Source of the DNA: an uncultured Bacteroidales bacterium
GTDB lineage: Bacteria > Bacteroidota > Bacteroidia > Bacteroidales > Marinilabiliaceae
Length of the DNA stretch: 6,189 nucleotides
Assembly: GCA_934699135.1 (NCBI GenBank)
Contig: CAKUVM010000073.1
Coordinates: 1 to 6,189 of the forward strand
Reading direction: 5' to 3'
Shown here: positions 1 to 5,356 of the stretch, one piece after another
How positions within the stretch are numbered: the stretch's first letter is position 1
Layout of the letters: each line of letters starts with the position of its first letter
Notes under the pieces: model-generated
What the model was told of the DNA's origin: nothing
Databases searched by the model: none
What the model saw: only the letters and a program-made list of their open reading frames with translations
Program-made: the position numbers and the translations under genes

Positions 1-1006
1 TCCAGACATCGTAATCGGGGAAGTTATGCGACAAGTAATAAGTTGCCTCCTTATAGAAATCTGGCAGGCCCCTCCTCGTCTCTTCGGGGTTTGTGGGCGG
101 GCATGTGATCACCACTCCCTCCTGCGTCATTCGCACCTGCTCGCGCAGGCTTCTGCGGCTGATGCGGACGTCGGTAGTGAGCTTCATCTCCAAGGTAGAC
201 GTCTTGGCGATGTCCGTCGCGTCAGTATCCACATCGCTACCCACAATGCTCAGGCGAATGTTATTCCGCAAAGCGTCAGCCTCCTCCTTCACCTTTTTCC
301 ACAGAGTTTCGTCAAAGTCCTTGAACCTCTCGAAGAAGAAAGAGTATTTGCGATAAAAAGCAGCAGGGATGTTACGGGCTTTCATTGCGGCCTCAATGCA
401 AATGGTGCCGGCCCCGCACATTGGGTCAACAAGCGTCTGAGACGGCTCCCAGCCTGACAGGTCAACAAGAGCCGCGGCCAACACCTCGTTCGTAGCGGCG
501 TCAATGCCCTCCACCCTGTAGCCCCGGCGATCTAGTGGTGCGCCAACGGCGTCTAGGCTCACAGAGACGCGCTCATCTGTGACATGAACGTTTATGAGGA
601 AGTCAGGATCGTCCGCATTGACGTATGGCCGGTCGCCCGTGGCGTCCAACATTTGATCCACAATGGCTTCTTTCACCTTCTGGGCCACATATTGTGAGTC
701 TGGCATCATTTGGCTGAAAGTCACGTGGTCTATGTAGATCGTGGAGTCTTTTTTTAGGACATCTTGCCATGCTATTTTGCGCACGTTGTCATAGACCTCG
801 TCCTCATTGCTTGCGTGGAACTCCGCCAAAGCCACCATCACCCTCACGGCAAGGCGCGAGCGGTAGCAAATCTTATAGAGAATCTCTTTGTCCGCCTCGC
901 AGCTAACCACACGACGCTGCTGCTCAATGTCCGTTGCGCCAAGTTGCTCTAATTCTTTCGCAAGAATGGCTTCTACGCCAACGTAGGTCTTTACAATAAG
1001 TTTCAA
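1..1006 (-). CDS. THUMP-domain class I SAM-dependent RNA methyltransferase (RlmL N-terminal-like), 3' end cut by window
   Basis: Probably methylates 23S rRNA in the cytoplasm, by analogy with the m2G methyltransferase half of RlmL/YcbY. The frame is open for 335 codons and runs off the window at position 1, so the C-terminus is missing. Read from the sequence: an N-terminal segment KTYVGVEAILAKELEQLGA, typical of the family start; a THUMP region at about residues 45-155; the family motif DRRGYR at 159-164; SAM-binding motif I DPMCGAG at 194-200; the region starting NIPAAFYRKY at 212, with FKDFD after it; an acidic SDVD motif at 257-260. Motif IV, normally NPPYG, reads CPPT at 302-305, which makes full activity uncertain. 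The start is a TTG at 1006-1004: the first in-frame ATG comes 56 codons later and would remove conserved sequence, and an in-frame stop lies upstream at 1066-1064. No Shine-Dalgarno or promoter is obvious directly upstream. It lies downstream of tRNA-Gly on the same strand and may be read from that promoter. The family is clear; the exact rRNA target is inference. Confidence 0.88.
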   Translation of the reverse strand, partial: MKLIVKTYVGVEAILAKELEQLGATDIEQQRRVVSCEADKEILYKICYRSRLAVRVMVALAEFHASNEDEVYDNVRKIAWQDVLKKDSTIYIDHVTFSQMMPDSQYVAQKVKEAIVDQMLDATGDRPYVNADDPDFLINVHVTDERVSVSLDAVGAPLDRRGYRVEGIDAATNEVLAAALVDLSGWEPSQTLVDPMCGAGTICIEAAMKARNIPAAFYRKYSFFFERFKDFDETLWKKVKEEADALRNNIRLSIVGSDVDTDATDIAKTSTLEMKLTTDVRISRRSLREQVRMTQEGVVITCPPTNPEETRRGLPDFYKEATYYLSHNFPDYDVW

Positions 1007-1250
1007 TTGGAATGATTTTTTGAGAGAAGGAGGATAAATTGAAAGGTGTGATAGTATTTGTGATTAACGGAAAGGCGGCATATCAAGTTTGAACCCGAAA
1101 ATCCGTCATTTTCGGAGGCCAAACCAACCCTATGCTGTGCCACGTTCCATCTTGCTGTTACCTTGTCGTTTCCCTTGTGGCTACCCTGCCACCACACAAC
1201 AGACACATTGTCCTATGATTGTGCAAGATGCCAATGTTTTAAATAAGAAG
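1007..1250. other. Intergenic stretch between methyltransferase gene and tRNA-Gly; no gene recognised
   Basis: This 244-base gap holds no recognisable gene. A 67-codon minus-strand frame (1003-1206) crosses it, but resembles no family I know and overlaps the start of the methyltransferase. I found no TAnnTTTG promoter on the minus strand and no hairpin with a T-tract to end the tRNA-Gly transcript, so read-through into the methyltransferase gene is possible. Two small hairpins are present: a perfect 8-bp one at 1095-1115 and a 5-bp GTGGC/GCCAC one at 1177-1192. Confidence 0.5.
1095..1115. repeat. Perfect 8-bp inverted repeat (hairpin) of unknown role
   Basis: CCGAAAAT at 1095-1102 and ATTTTCGG at 1108-1115 are exact reverse complements around a 5-base spacer, CCGTC. 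No run of T follows on either strand, so it is not a classical intrinsic terminator. It lies in the leader between tRNA-Gly and the methyltransferase gene, where it could be an RNA processing or stability element or a protein-binding site. The function is unknown. Confidence 0.5.
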
Positions 1251-1323
1251 AGCGGTAAACGGGACTCGAACCCGCGACCCTCGGCTTGGGAAGCCAATGC
1301 TCTACCAACTGAGCTATTACCGC
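1251..1323 (-). tRNA. tRNA-Gly (anticodon CCC)
   Basis: A complete 73-nt cloverleaf on the minus strand. The acceptor stem is GCGGTAA with TTACCGC, followed by discriminator base T73, which is usual for bacterial tRNA-Gly. The D-arm is GCTCAGTTGGTAGAGC. The anticodon stem TTGGC/GCCGA closes a loop TTCCCAA, giving anticodon CCC (complement of 1288-1290), which reads GGG. The T-arm contains GGGTTCGAGTCCC. The 3' CCA is not encoded. A near-consensus promoter lies 31 bases upstream, and no terminator is evident downstream. Confidence 0.97.
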
Positions 1324-1353
1324 ATCATATCATTTGGAGACGTTTTCCGACTG

Positions 1354-1383
1354 CAAATTTAGGCATTGTTTTATTTCGGCAAA
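1354..1383 (-). promoter_or_regulatory. Bacteroidota-type promoter of tRNA-Gly (-33 TTTG, -7 TAAATTTG)
   Basis: On the minus strand, TTTG (1383-1380) is followed after 18 nt by TAAATTTG (1361-1354), an exact match to the Bacteroidota -7 consensus TAnnTTTG. Transcription would start near 1347, leaving a leader of about 25 nt before the tRNA. It may also serve the methyltransferase gene further downstream. Confidence 0.75.
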
Positions 1384-1470
1384 CAAATCAATGCTATTTT
1401 TTTATGCGCTTTTGAGCCGCACGCACGCCACAGCATAAGCACCACTTACACAAACATCTAAATTTCAACG

Positions 1471-1507
1471 CAATGGCGCACCACAAAATCGACACTTCAC
1501 GCCATTG
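1471..1507. repeat. 8-bp inverted repeat with 21-nt spacer
   Basis: CAATGGCG at 1471-1478 is repeated as its exact reverse complement at 1500-1507. It lies between the two divergent tRNA promoters, about 45 bases upstream of the -33 element of the plus-strand promoter. An operator role is possible but nothing else supports it, and arms of 8 bp can occur by chance. Confidence 0.3.
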
Positions 1508-1552
1508 GGATAGTGTTAACAATGGCCGCAAAAACATTTTCGCCTCAAACTA

Positions 1553-1582
1553 TTGCATTTTACGCGAAAGTCAGTACCTTTG
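1553..1582 (+). promoter_or_regulatory. Bacteroidota-type promoter of tRNA-CAT (-33 TTGC, -7 TACCTTTG)
   Basis: TTGC at 1553-1556 is followed after 18 nt by TACCTTTG at 1575-1582, an exact fit to TAnnTTTG. The spacing is the same as in the tRNA-Gly promoter on the other strand. Transcription would begin near 1589, about 38 bases before the tRNA. It is also the only good promoter I can find upstream of the OmpA-like gene at 1771. Confidence 0.72.
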
Positions 1583-1626
1583 CATCGCAATTCCGCAAGG
1601 GTCACACCCCAAGGGGGATTAGGAAA

Positions 1627-1700
1627 GCCGATTTAGCTCAGCTGGTTAGAGCGTGTGATTCATAATCACAAGGTCCCCGGTTCAAGCCCGGGAATCGGTA
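1627..1700 (+). tRNA. tRNA with anticodon CAT (probably elongator Met; Ile2 possible)
   Basis: A complete 74-nt cloverleaf. The acceptor stem GCCGATT pairs with AATCGGT, with a G-U wobble at pair 1-72, then discriminator A73; the CCA is not encoded. The D-arm is AGCTCAGCTGGTTAGAGC. The anticodon stem TGTGA/TCACA closes the loop TTCATAA with CAT at 1661-1663. The T-arm is CCCGG TTCAAGC CCGGG. It is not the initiator tRNA, which has a C-A mismatch at 1-72 and three G-C pairs in the anticodon stem. Elongator Met is the more likely identity. Ile2, in which TilS modifies the CAT to read ATA, cannot be excluded by eye. Confidence 0.95.
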
Positions 1701-1708
1701 CTGATGAT

Positions 1709-1744
1709 AAGCCGGATTGCCCACAATGCAGTTCGGCTTCTTTT
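1709..1744 (+). terminator. Intrinsic terminator behind tRNA-CAT
   Basis: AAGCCGGATTGC (1709-1720) pairs along its whole length with GCAGTTCGGCTT (1728-1739), giving a 12-bp stem with two G-U pairs and a 7-nt loop, followed by CTTTT. The T-tract is short, so termination may be partial. The hairpin covers the TTG at 1717 and the ATG at 1726, both in frame with the OmpA-like gene, which argues against either being its start. Confidence 0.65.
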
Positions 1745-1770
1745 GTAAAACACCCCACACACCTCTCCAG

Positions 1771-3144
1771 ATGCCGCCACAACCGCGCCACTTCCCCATA
1801 TTGTTACGCAAAGCCCTCGTTCAGATTGCGGCGTTTGCCTCTTTCTTGACGACTGTGACGGCGCAGGACGAGACGCCTTCCCAAATCCAGATTGGCGCAG
1901 GCATCGGCGCAGGCATCCCCGTGGCTCCAAGCGCGGCTTCAGCGACCTCTCTCACGTCTTTTCGCGCGGATGCCGCAATTCTTTTCTCTAGGGGCAGACG
2001 TTTCCTGGTTGGAGCGGGCATCGGCCTTGGCGAGTGGCGAAACAAGACGATGAACAGCGCCACCATCGTGACGCCAAACGCCATAGACAAGGACGGCGAG
2101 GCGTACGAACACCACACCACGCTGGACAACGTCACCGAGGAGCAAAGAATTTGCACTGTGGACATCCCTATGCACATGATATTCCGCTCCTCGCCACTCC
2201 GAAAATTATCCTTTCAGGCAAGGGCATGGGCCGGTGTGACAATACCCTTCGCCGCCAAGTTCAAGACCACAGGCGGCAGCATCAGCACCGAGGGATATTA
2301 CGAGCAGTACAACCTACTGCTCTACGATATGCCCGAGAACGGATTCTATACCGACCGCAGCAGCCACCGAGGGAACATAAGGCTAAGATCTTTGGCAGCG
2401 TATGCCGGGGCTGGCGCCGGGGCGTCTGTCCGCATTGGGAAGGAGAGCGCTTTGGGCGTCGAGGCTTTCATAAGCCACGCATTCTCTGACTTGAAGAGAA
2501 AGGCGGATGTCAAGCAGTTCGACCCTGACTGCCTCCGCGCAGACGCGTATGCAGGCGCGAAATATCGTAGCGTTCTCGAGACTCCGGAATGCGGGTCAAT
2601 CAGACCCACGCAGTTTGGCGTCGGTCTTTTTTTTCGCACGCAAATAGGCCGCCGCAAGCGAATGCGAGAGCCGCGACACCCCGAAGCTCCCACGGCGACG
2701 CAAAACAACGGGCGCAAGCGGGCCAACCCGCCCTCCTCGCCCACCGTGCCACCAACAGAGCAGATGCAAGACACCACGCCTGCGCCACTGCGCCCCTCTT
2801 TGCAAGAACTCATTGATCTCGAAGGGCCAATAAGCTTCGAACTTGGCGGATCAAAACTCAGTGACGAGGCCTCACAGACAGTGGAACGCATAGCGCAGCT
2901 GATAGCCAACGGCACGGCCACATCTGTCATTGTCATCGGCCACACGTGCGACAAAGGTTCAGACTTGACGAACCAAAGGATTGGCCTCTCGCGGGCAAAA
3001 GCCGTGGCGGACAAACTGGCGGAGAGTGGCGTTCCTCGGGACAAACTGTCAATATCCTCGGCCGGCTCCATGAGGCCGCGCGTCGCCAACGACAGCGAGG
3101 CGCACAGAGCGCAGAACAGACGAGTTGAGATAATTGTGAAATGA
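1771..3144 (+). CDS. OmpA family outer-membrane protein (beta-barrel plus peptidoglycan-binding domain)
   Basis: Likely anchors the outer membrane to peptidoglycan. From the ATG at 1771 it has 457 residues. A signal peptide at 1-32 has a basic N-terminus (RHFPILLRK), a hydrophobic core (ALVQIAAFASFLTTV) and a TAQ/D cleavage site. Residues of about 33-293 alternate polar and hydrophobic in many Gly/Ala-rich stretches, as in an outer-membrane barrel, ending in a strand FGVGLFFRTQ. A Pro- and Arg-rich linker spans about 295-345. The OmpA C-terminal domain spans about 345-457 and includes GHTCDKGS, SRAKAV and a QNRRVEI ending. Aligned to E. coli OmpA, the Arg that binds diaminopimelate is kept (R408), but its partner Asp is Cys (C393), with Asp next to it. 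In-frame starts at 1717 and 1726 lie inside the terminator hairpin and would put 15-18 residues before the signal peptide. No own promoter is seen, so it may depend on read-through from tRNA-CAT. The exact role is unknown. Confidence 0.88.
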   Translation: MPPQPRHFPILLRKALVQIAAFASFLTTVTAQDETPSQIQIGAGIGAGIPVAPSAASATSLTSFRADAAILFSRGRRFLVGAGIGLGEWRNKTMNSATIVTPNAIDKDGEAYEHHTTLDNVTEEQRICTVDIPMHMIFRSSPLRKLSFQARAWAGVTIPFAAKFKTTGGSISTEGYYEQYNLLLYDMPENGFYTDRSSHRGNIRLRSLAAYAGAGAGASVRIGKESALGVEAFISHAFSDLKRKADVKQFDPDCLRADAYAGAKYRSVLETPECGSIRPTQFGVGLFFRTQIGRRKRMREPRHPEAPTATQNNGRKRANPPSSPTVPPTEQMQDTTPAPLRPSLQELIDLEGPISFELGGSKLSDEASQTVERIAQLIANGTATSVIVIGHTCDKGSDLTNQRIGLSRAKAVADKLAESGVPRDKLSISSAGSMRPRVANDSEAHRAQNRRVEIIVK

Positions 3145-3174
3145 CGTAATATGGCTTTTAAAGGGGAAAAGTCG

Positions 3175-3182
3175 TATATTTG
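3175..3182 (+). promoter_or_regulatory. -7 element of the gyrB promoter (TATATTTG)
   Basis: TATATTTG matches the Bacteroidota -7 consensus TAnnTTTG exactly. The -33 position, about 18-21 nt upstream, has no good TTG, so this may be a weaker or activated promoter. Transcription would start near 3189, giving an untranslated leader of about 85 nt before the ATG at 3274. Confidence 0.6.
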
Positions 3183-3205
3183 TGAGTTGTAAAATTAATT
3201 ATCGC

Positions 3206-3258
3206 GCCGCGCCTCCGCTCCCACGCCACGCGGGCGGGCAGGCAAGGCAGGCCGCGGC
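3206..3258 (+). promoter_or_regulatory. GC-rich gyrB leader with predicted hairpin before the start codon
   Basis: The gyrB leader turns sharply from AT-rich (3183-3201) to almost wholly G and C (3203-3258). GCCGCGCCT (3206-3214) can pair with AGGCCGCGGC (3249-3258) as nine base pairs with one bulged C, closing a loop that is itself GC-rich. The hairpin ends directly before the alternative ATG at 3259 and 15 nt before the preferred ATG at 3274. It could influence ribosome access, but the sequence alone does not show regulation. Confidence 0.35.
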
Positions 3259-3273
3259 ATGACAAGAACATTT

Positions 3274-5244
3274 ATGAACGAGGAAGAAAAGGGCGCAAGC
3301 TCGAACTATACGGCGAGCAGCATCACCGTCTTAGAGGGACTTGAGGCTGTGCGCAAACGCCCGTCAATGTACATTGGCGACATCGGGGAGCGCGGCCTCC
3401 ACCATTTGGTGTATGAGGTCGTGGACAACTCCATTGACGAGGCCATGGCGGGCTATTGCACTCACATTGAGGTGACTATCAATGAGGACGGCTCAATAAC
3501 CGTGCAAGATAACGGCCGAGGCATCCCGGTGGATATGCACGAAAAGGAGCACCGCTCCGCCTTGGAGGTTGTCATGACCGTACTCCATGCGGGCGGCAAG
3601 TTCGACAAGCAGTCATACAAGGTGTCGGGTGGCCTCCACGGCGTGGGCGTCTCTTGCGTCAACGCCCTGTCAGACCACATGGACGTGGAGGTTCGCCGCG
3701 GCGGCAAACTGTACAGGCAGGAATACTCAAAGGGCAAGCCTCTCGCCCCGGTGGCAGAGATCGGCGTGGCGGACACCACCGGCACGCGGGTTCACTTCCA
3801 CCCAGACGCCACCATCTTCACCACGACCGAATACCACTACGACATCCTGGCCAAGAGGCTGCGCCAGCTGGCGTTCCTCAACAAAGGCGTGCGCATCACC
3901 TTGGAGGACAAGAGAACCCAAAGCAAGGATGGCGCGCCAATGCACCCGAAGAAAGACTCGTTCTACTCCGAGAAGGGACTTGAGGAGTTCGTCACCTACA
4001 TCAACGGATCGAACACCAGCCTGCTGCCTGCACCAATATGCATCAGCAACGACAAGGGCCCGGTGCCCGTGGATGTGGCCTTGCTGTATAACGACAGCTA
4101 CTCTGAGAACATCTACAGCTTCGTGAACAACATAGACACCGTTGAGGGCGGCACACACCTCAACGGCTTCAGGCGCGGACTGTCCAGCGCGCTAAGCGAG
4201 TGGGCGAAAGCCAACAAGAAGTTCGAGAAGCTAGAGAAGCAGAAGATAGACATAAGCGCGGAAGATTACCGCGAGGGTCTCACTGCCGTCATCTCCGTCA
4301 AGGTGATGGAGCCGCAATTTGAGGGTCAGACCAAGACCAAACTCGGCAACAGCGAAGCAGCCACCGCCGTGGCGAACGCCGTGAGCGAGGCTATGGAGAA
4401 CTATCTTGAAGAGCACCCCAAAGAGGCTAACCTCATCATAGACAAAGTCATATTGGCAGCCACGGCGCGCATTGAGGCACGCAAGGCCAGGGAGACTGTG
4501 CAGCGCAAGGGCGCCATGAACAACCTAAAACTGCCTGGCAAACTGTTTGACTGCTCAGACCGAGACCCATCAAAGTGCGAGCTCTTCATCGTGGAGGGAG
4601 ACTCCGCAGGTGGCACGGCCAAGCAGGGGCGCGATAGCAAGTTCCAGGCAATATTGCCTCTTCGCGGCAAAATCCTTAATGTGGAGAAAGCGTTGTGGCA
4701 CAAGGCTTTTGAGAGCGAGACCATCAAGAATATCTATACTGCGTTGGGAGTCTCCGTAGGCACAGAAGAAGACCCCAAGGCTCTCAACATGTCGAGACTC
4801 CGCTACCATCGCGTGGTTCTGATGACCGATGCCGATGTGGACGGCAGCCACATTGACACCCTCATCCTCACTTTCTTCTTCCGCTATATGCGCGAGCTGA
4901 TCGAGGGTGGCCACGTGTTCATCGCCACCCCCCCACTCTATTTGTGCAAAAAGGGCAAAGACCAGGAGTATTGCTGGAACGAGGAGCAGCGCAAAAACTT
5001 CATCCAGACTCACACAGGCGGAGCCGGCACAGTCACGGTGCAGCGATACAAAGGTTTGGGCGAGATGGATGCCAAGCAATTGTTTGACACCACAATGGAC
5101 CCGGCGAAAAGAACGCTAAAAATGGTGAGCATAGAGGACGCCATTGAGGCCGAGAGAGTCTTCACCACACTCATGGGCGATGCCGTAGAACCCCGGCGCA
5201 AGTTCATTGAGGATAATGCCAAATATGCGAATATAGACGCGTAA
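3274..5244 (+). CDS. gyrB: DNA gyrase subunit B
   Basis: ATPase subunit of gyrase; with GyrA (not in this window) it introduces negative supercoils in the cytoplasm using ATP. It has 656 residues from 3274, normal for Bacteroidota GyrB, which lacks the insert in the TOPRIM part of some proteobacterial forms. In order: GHKL ATPase motifs EVVDNSIDEA (catalytic Glu48, Mg-binding Asn52), DNGRGIPV (from Asp79) and the ATP-lid GGLHGVG (119-125); transducer loop QTKTKLGNSE, with the ATP-contacting Lys at 354; TOPRIM EGDSAGG (Glu441) and DADVDGSH (Asp519, Asp521, Asp523), which bind Mg2+; then QRYKGLGEMD and the C-terminal YANIDA. All key residues are present. ATG 3274 (MNEEEKGASS) fits the usual start of relatives and has an A-rich context; ATG 3259 would add MTRTF. 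It has its own -7 element and GC-rich leader, and is followed by a hairpin at 5285-5330. Quinolone and coumarin status cannot be judged by eye. Confidence 0.98.
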   Translation: MNEEEKGASSNYTASSITVLEGLEAVRKRPSMYIGDIGERGLHHLVYEVVDNSIDEAMAGYCTHIEVTINEDGSITVQDNGRGIPVDMHEKEHRSALEVVMTVLHAGGKFDKQSYKVSGGLHGVGVSCVNALSDHMDVEVRRGGKLYRQEYSKGKPLAPVAEIGVADTTGTRVHFHPDATIFTTTEYHYDILAKRLRQLAFLNKGVRITLEDKRTQSKDGAPMHPKKDSFYSEKGLEEFVTYINGSNTSLLPAPICISNDKGPVPVDVALLYNDSYSENIYSFVNNIDTVEGGTHLNGFRRGLSSALSEWAKANKKFEKLEKQKIDISAEDYREGLTAVISVKVMEPQFEGQTKTKLGNSEAATAVANAVSEAMENYLEEHPKEANLIIDKVILAATARIEARKARETVQRKGAMNNLKLPGKLFDCSDRDPSKCELFIVEGDSAGGTAKQGRDSKFQAILPLRGKILNVEKALWHKAFESETIKNIYTALGVSVGTEEDPKALNMSRLRYHRVVLMTDADVDGSHIDTLILTFFFRYMRELIEGGHVFIATPPLYLCKKGKDQEYCWNEEQRKNFIQTHTGGAGTVTVQRYKGLGEMDAKQLFDTTMDPAKRTLKMVSIEDAIEAERVFTTLMGDAVEPRRKFIEDNAKYANIDA

Positions 5245-5284
5245 AGACTCGCCAAGGCGGTGTCATTCCGACCTGCATCATAAT

Positions 5285-5341
5285 GGGCAACCTCCCAAAA
5301 CCGCGCACCACAGCGCAAGGGTGGTTGCCCTTATTGTTTAT
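5285..5341 (+). terminator. Nested hairpin, probable gyrB terminator or attenuator
   Basis: GGGCAACCTCCC (5285-5296) and GGGTGGTTGCCC (5319-5330) are inverted repeats with one mismatch in 12. Inside is a second stem, GCGC (5303-5306) with GCGC (5313-5316). A T-rich but interrupted tail, TTATTGTTTAT, follows. It lies 40 bases after the gyrB stop and ends 26 bases before the next start codon. The broken T-tract makes partial termination plausible, which would let the binding-protein gene be read from gyrB. Confidence 0.6.
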
Positions 5342-5356
5342 CTAACGCACAAAAAA

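Larger units (their letters stand above)
1324..1626. other. Intergenic region between two divergent tRNA genes
   Basis: About 300 bases with no recognisable protein gene. It carries two outward-facing promoters, for tRNA-Gly (1354-1383, minus) and tRNA-CAT (1553-1582, plus). The middle part is AT-rich with homopolymer runs, such as T7 around 1395-1401. It contains an 8-bp inverted repeat, CAATGGCG (1471-1478) and CGCCATTG (1500-1507), separated by 21 nt. I see no small RNA or reading frame that I could defend. Confidence 0.5.

Noticed and set aside
60..100. Suspected frameshift in the methyltransferase gene near motif IV
   Set aside because: Re-reading the minus strand base by base shows the frame stays open from 1006 to 2, passing through EETRRGLPDFYKEA; only the motif residues are unusual.
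26..457. 143-codon plus-strand open frame, and a shorter one at 93-356
   Set aside because: They lie antisense to the methyltransferase, whose family motifs are clear on the minus strand; their translations look like no known family.
1003..1206. 67-codon minus-strand open frame before the methyltransferase
   Set aside because: It has no recognisable features, overlaps the methyltransferase start and has no ribosome-binding site or promoter; probably chance.
1627..1760. tRNA used as an integration site for a mobile element
   Set aside because: No second copy of the tRNA 3' end and no integrase or phage gene occurs in the window; housekeeping genes follow on directly.
2346..3089. 247-codon minus-strand open frame opposite the OmpA-like gene
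   Set aside because: Long antisense frames are common opposite GC-rich coding sequence; the plus strand encodes a signal peptide and a recognisable OmpA domain.
3153..3173. Hairpin GGCTTTT/AAAAGTC after the OmpA-like gene as a terminator
   Set aside because: The stem is mostly A-T with one G-U pair, has no T-tract and sits within the gyrB promoter region, so it is weak evidence for termination.
4928..4934. C7 run in gyrB as a slippage site
   Set aside because: It encodes part of the conserved ATPPLY segment and the frame is intact on both sides; ordinary codon choice explains it.
5245..5356. Cobalamin riboswitch in front of the BtuF-like gene
   Set aside because: The gap is only about 110 bases, mostly taken by the nested hairpin, and no B12-box-like sequence is visible.
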